This document shows, in pieces, positions 45,378 through 45,634 of a DNA stretch of 45,634 bases. This stretch comes from an uncultured Blautia sp. (GTDB taxonomy: Bacteria; Bacillota; Clostridia; Lachnospirales; Lachnospiraceae). The notes below the pieces were generated by a model. The model ran no database searches. It saw only the letters and a list, made by a program, of their open reading frames with translations, and was not told where the DNA came from. Position 1 is the stretch's first letter. Every line of letters starts with the position of its first letter. Where the stretch lies: positions 1-45,634 of the forward strand of contig CAAFRY010000002.1 in assembly GCA_900765525.1 (NCBI GenBank), written 5' to 3'. Made by a program: the position numbers and the translations under genes.

Positions 45378-45634
45378 ATGCCAGAAATTGATAAAAAGCT
45401 CTTGAAGGGCAAGTGTACAGTATGTGGCACAGCAGACCCGAATTATAAATCAACAGATTCAAAAAACAGTCAGAAACAACTGTAACTGGAAGCTTAGTAG
45501 ATTCGAATAAGGCGAACAGCATCAATACTAATTTTCCGCAAACTGGAGACAATACGCAAGTTGTTCTCTGGGCAGCATTATTGGCGGGCGCTATTTTGGT
45601 TATAGCAGGAAGTCTTATCGTATATAAGAAAAAA
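45378..45634 (+). pseudogene. 3' remnant of a sortase-anchored surface protein
   Basis: Two overlapping reading frames together read as the end of a cell-wall protein. The first (45378-45485) gives MPEIDKKLLKGKCTVCGTADPNYKSTDSKN and stops. The second (45449 to the window end) gives VTGSLVDSNKANSINTN, then FPQTGD, a hydrophobic stretch of about 20 residues, and a KKK end: a complete sortase sorting signal with F instead of L. The join falls at a run of six A (45461-45466), so a single-base indel explains the break. No N-terminal part, SD or promoter is seen upstream, so it looks like a truncated remnant. Confidence 0.6.

Noticed and set aside
45194..45391. 65-residue plus-strand frame with a hydrophobic stretch
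   Set aside because: Starts at TTG without an SD and lies over the HAD promoter and leader; hydrophobic composition alone is weak evidence.

Overview
The window reads as chromosome from an endospore-forming low-to-mid-GC Firmicute, most likely a Lachnospiraceae-type Clostridium. The reasons are the gene order of the S10-spc block with map, a KOW protein and infA at its end; the zinc-type S14; the spoIIA-spoVA synteny; a T-box leader before valS; and the rapZ-whiA-crh neighbourhood. No species is claimed. Almost everything is on the minus strand. Only one intact gene (a GNAT acetyltransferase) and one broken 3' gene remnant are on the plus strand.

Region 1 (about 20-13,680, minus strand) is one very long ribosomal operon, in transcript order rpsJ, rplC, rplD, rplW, rplB, rpsS, rplV, rpsC, rplP, rpmC, rpsQ, rplN, rplX, rplE, rpsN, rpsH, rplF, rplR, rpsE, rpmD, rplO, secY, adk, map, a KOW protein and infA. 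A sigma-A-like promoter is followed by a leader of about 220 nt that can fold into a multi-branched RNA. Four intercistronic gaps (rpsJ-rplC, rplW-rplB, rpsN-rpsH, rpsH-rplF) are unusually long and highly structured. Three of them carry members of a small family of repeats placed just after a stop codon. A terminator hairpin lies after infA.

Region 2 (13,780-17,590) holds a catalytically degenerate signal-peptidase-like membrane protein with a long acidic tail, an M18 aminopeptidase, and a divergently transcribed GNAT acetyltransferase. Region 3 (17,676-21,457) has tcdA, murB, rapZ, whiA and an HPr/Crh-like gene in an overlapping operon. It resembles the yvcJ-yvcK-yvcL-crh cluster of Bacillus but has no yvcK, and the phosphocarrier histidine is replaced by glutamate. 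Region 4 (21,614-26,227) is the sporulation block spoIIAA-spoIIAB-sigF followed by spoVAA-AB-AC-AD-AE.

Region 5 (26,294-34,883) holds a zinc-ribbon/TPR membrane protein, a 49-residue small protein, folC, an LtaS-type sulfatase with a C-terminal extension, valS with its T-box leader, and a divergent alpha/beta-type spore protein. Region 6 (35,052-36,795) is a PadR-controlled membrane cluster: PadR, a DUF1700 protein, a small D/E/W-rich protein and a PspC protein. A 144-bp inverted-repeat element (MITE-like) separates it from the next block. Region 7 (36,981-45,300) holds addB-addA (double-strand break repair) and a Cof-type HAD phosphatase. The right end carries a frameshifted 3' remnant of a sortase-anchored surface protein.

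The most notable unexplained signals are the structured RNA between rpsJ and rplC, the rpsJ leader, the post-stop repeat family inside the ribosomal operon, the MITE-like element, the Glu-15 HPr paralogue and the inactive signal-peptidase-like protein.
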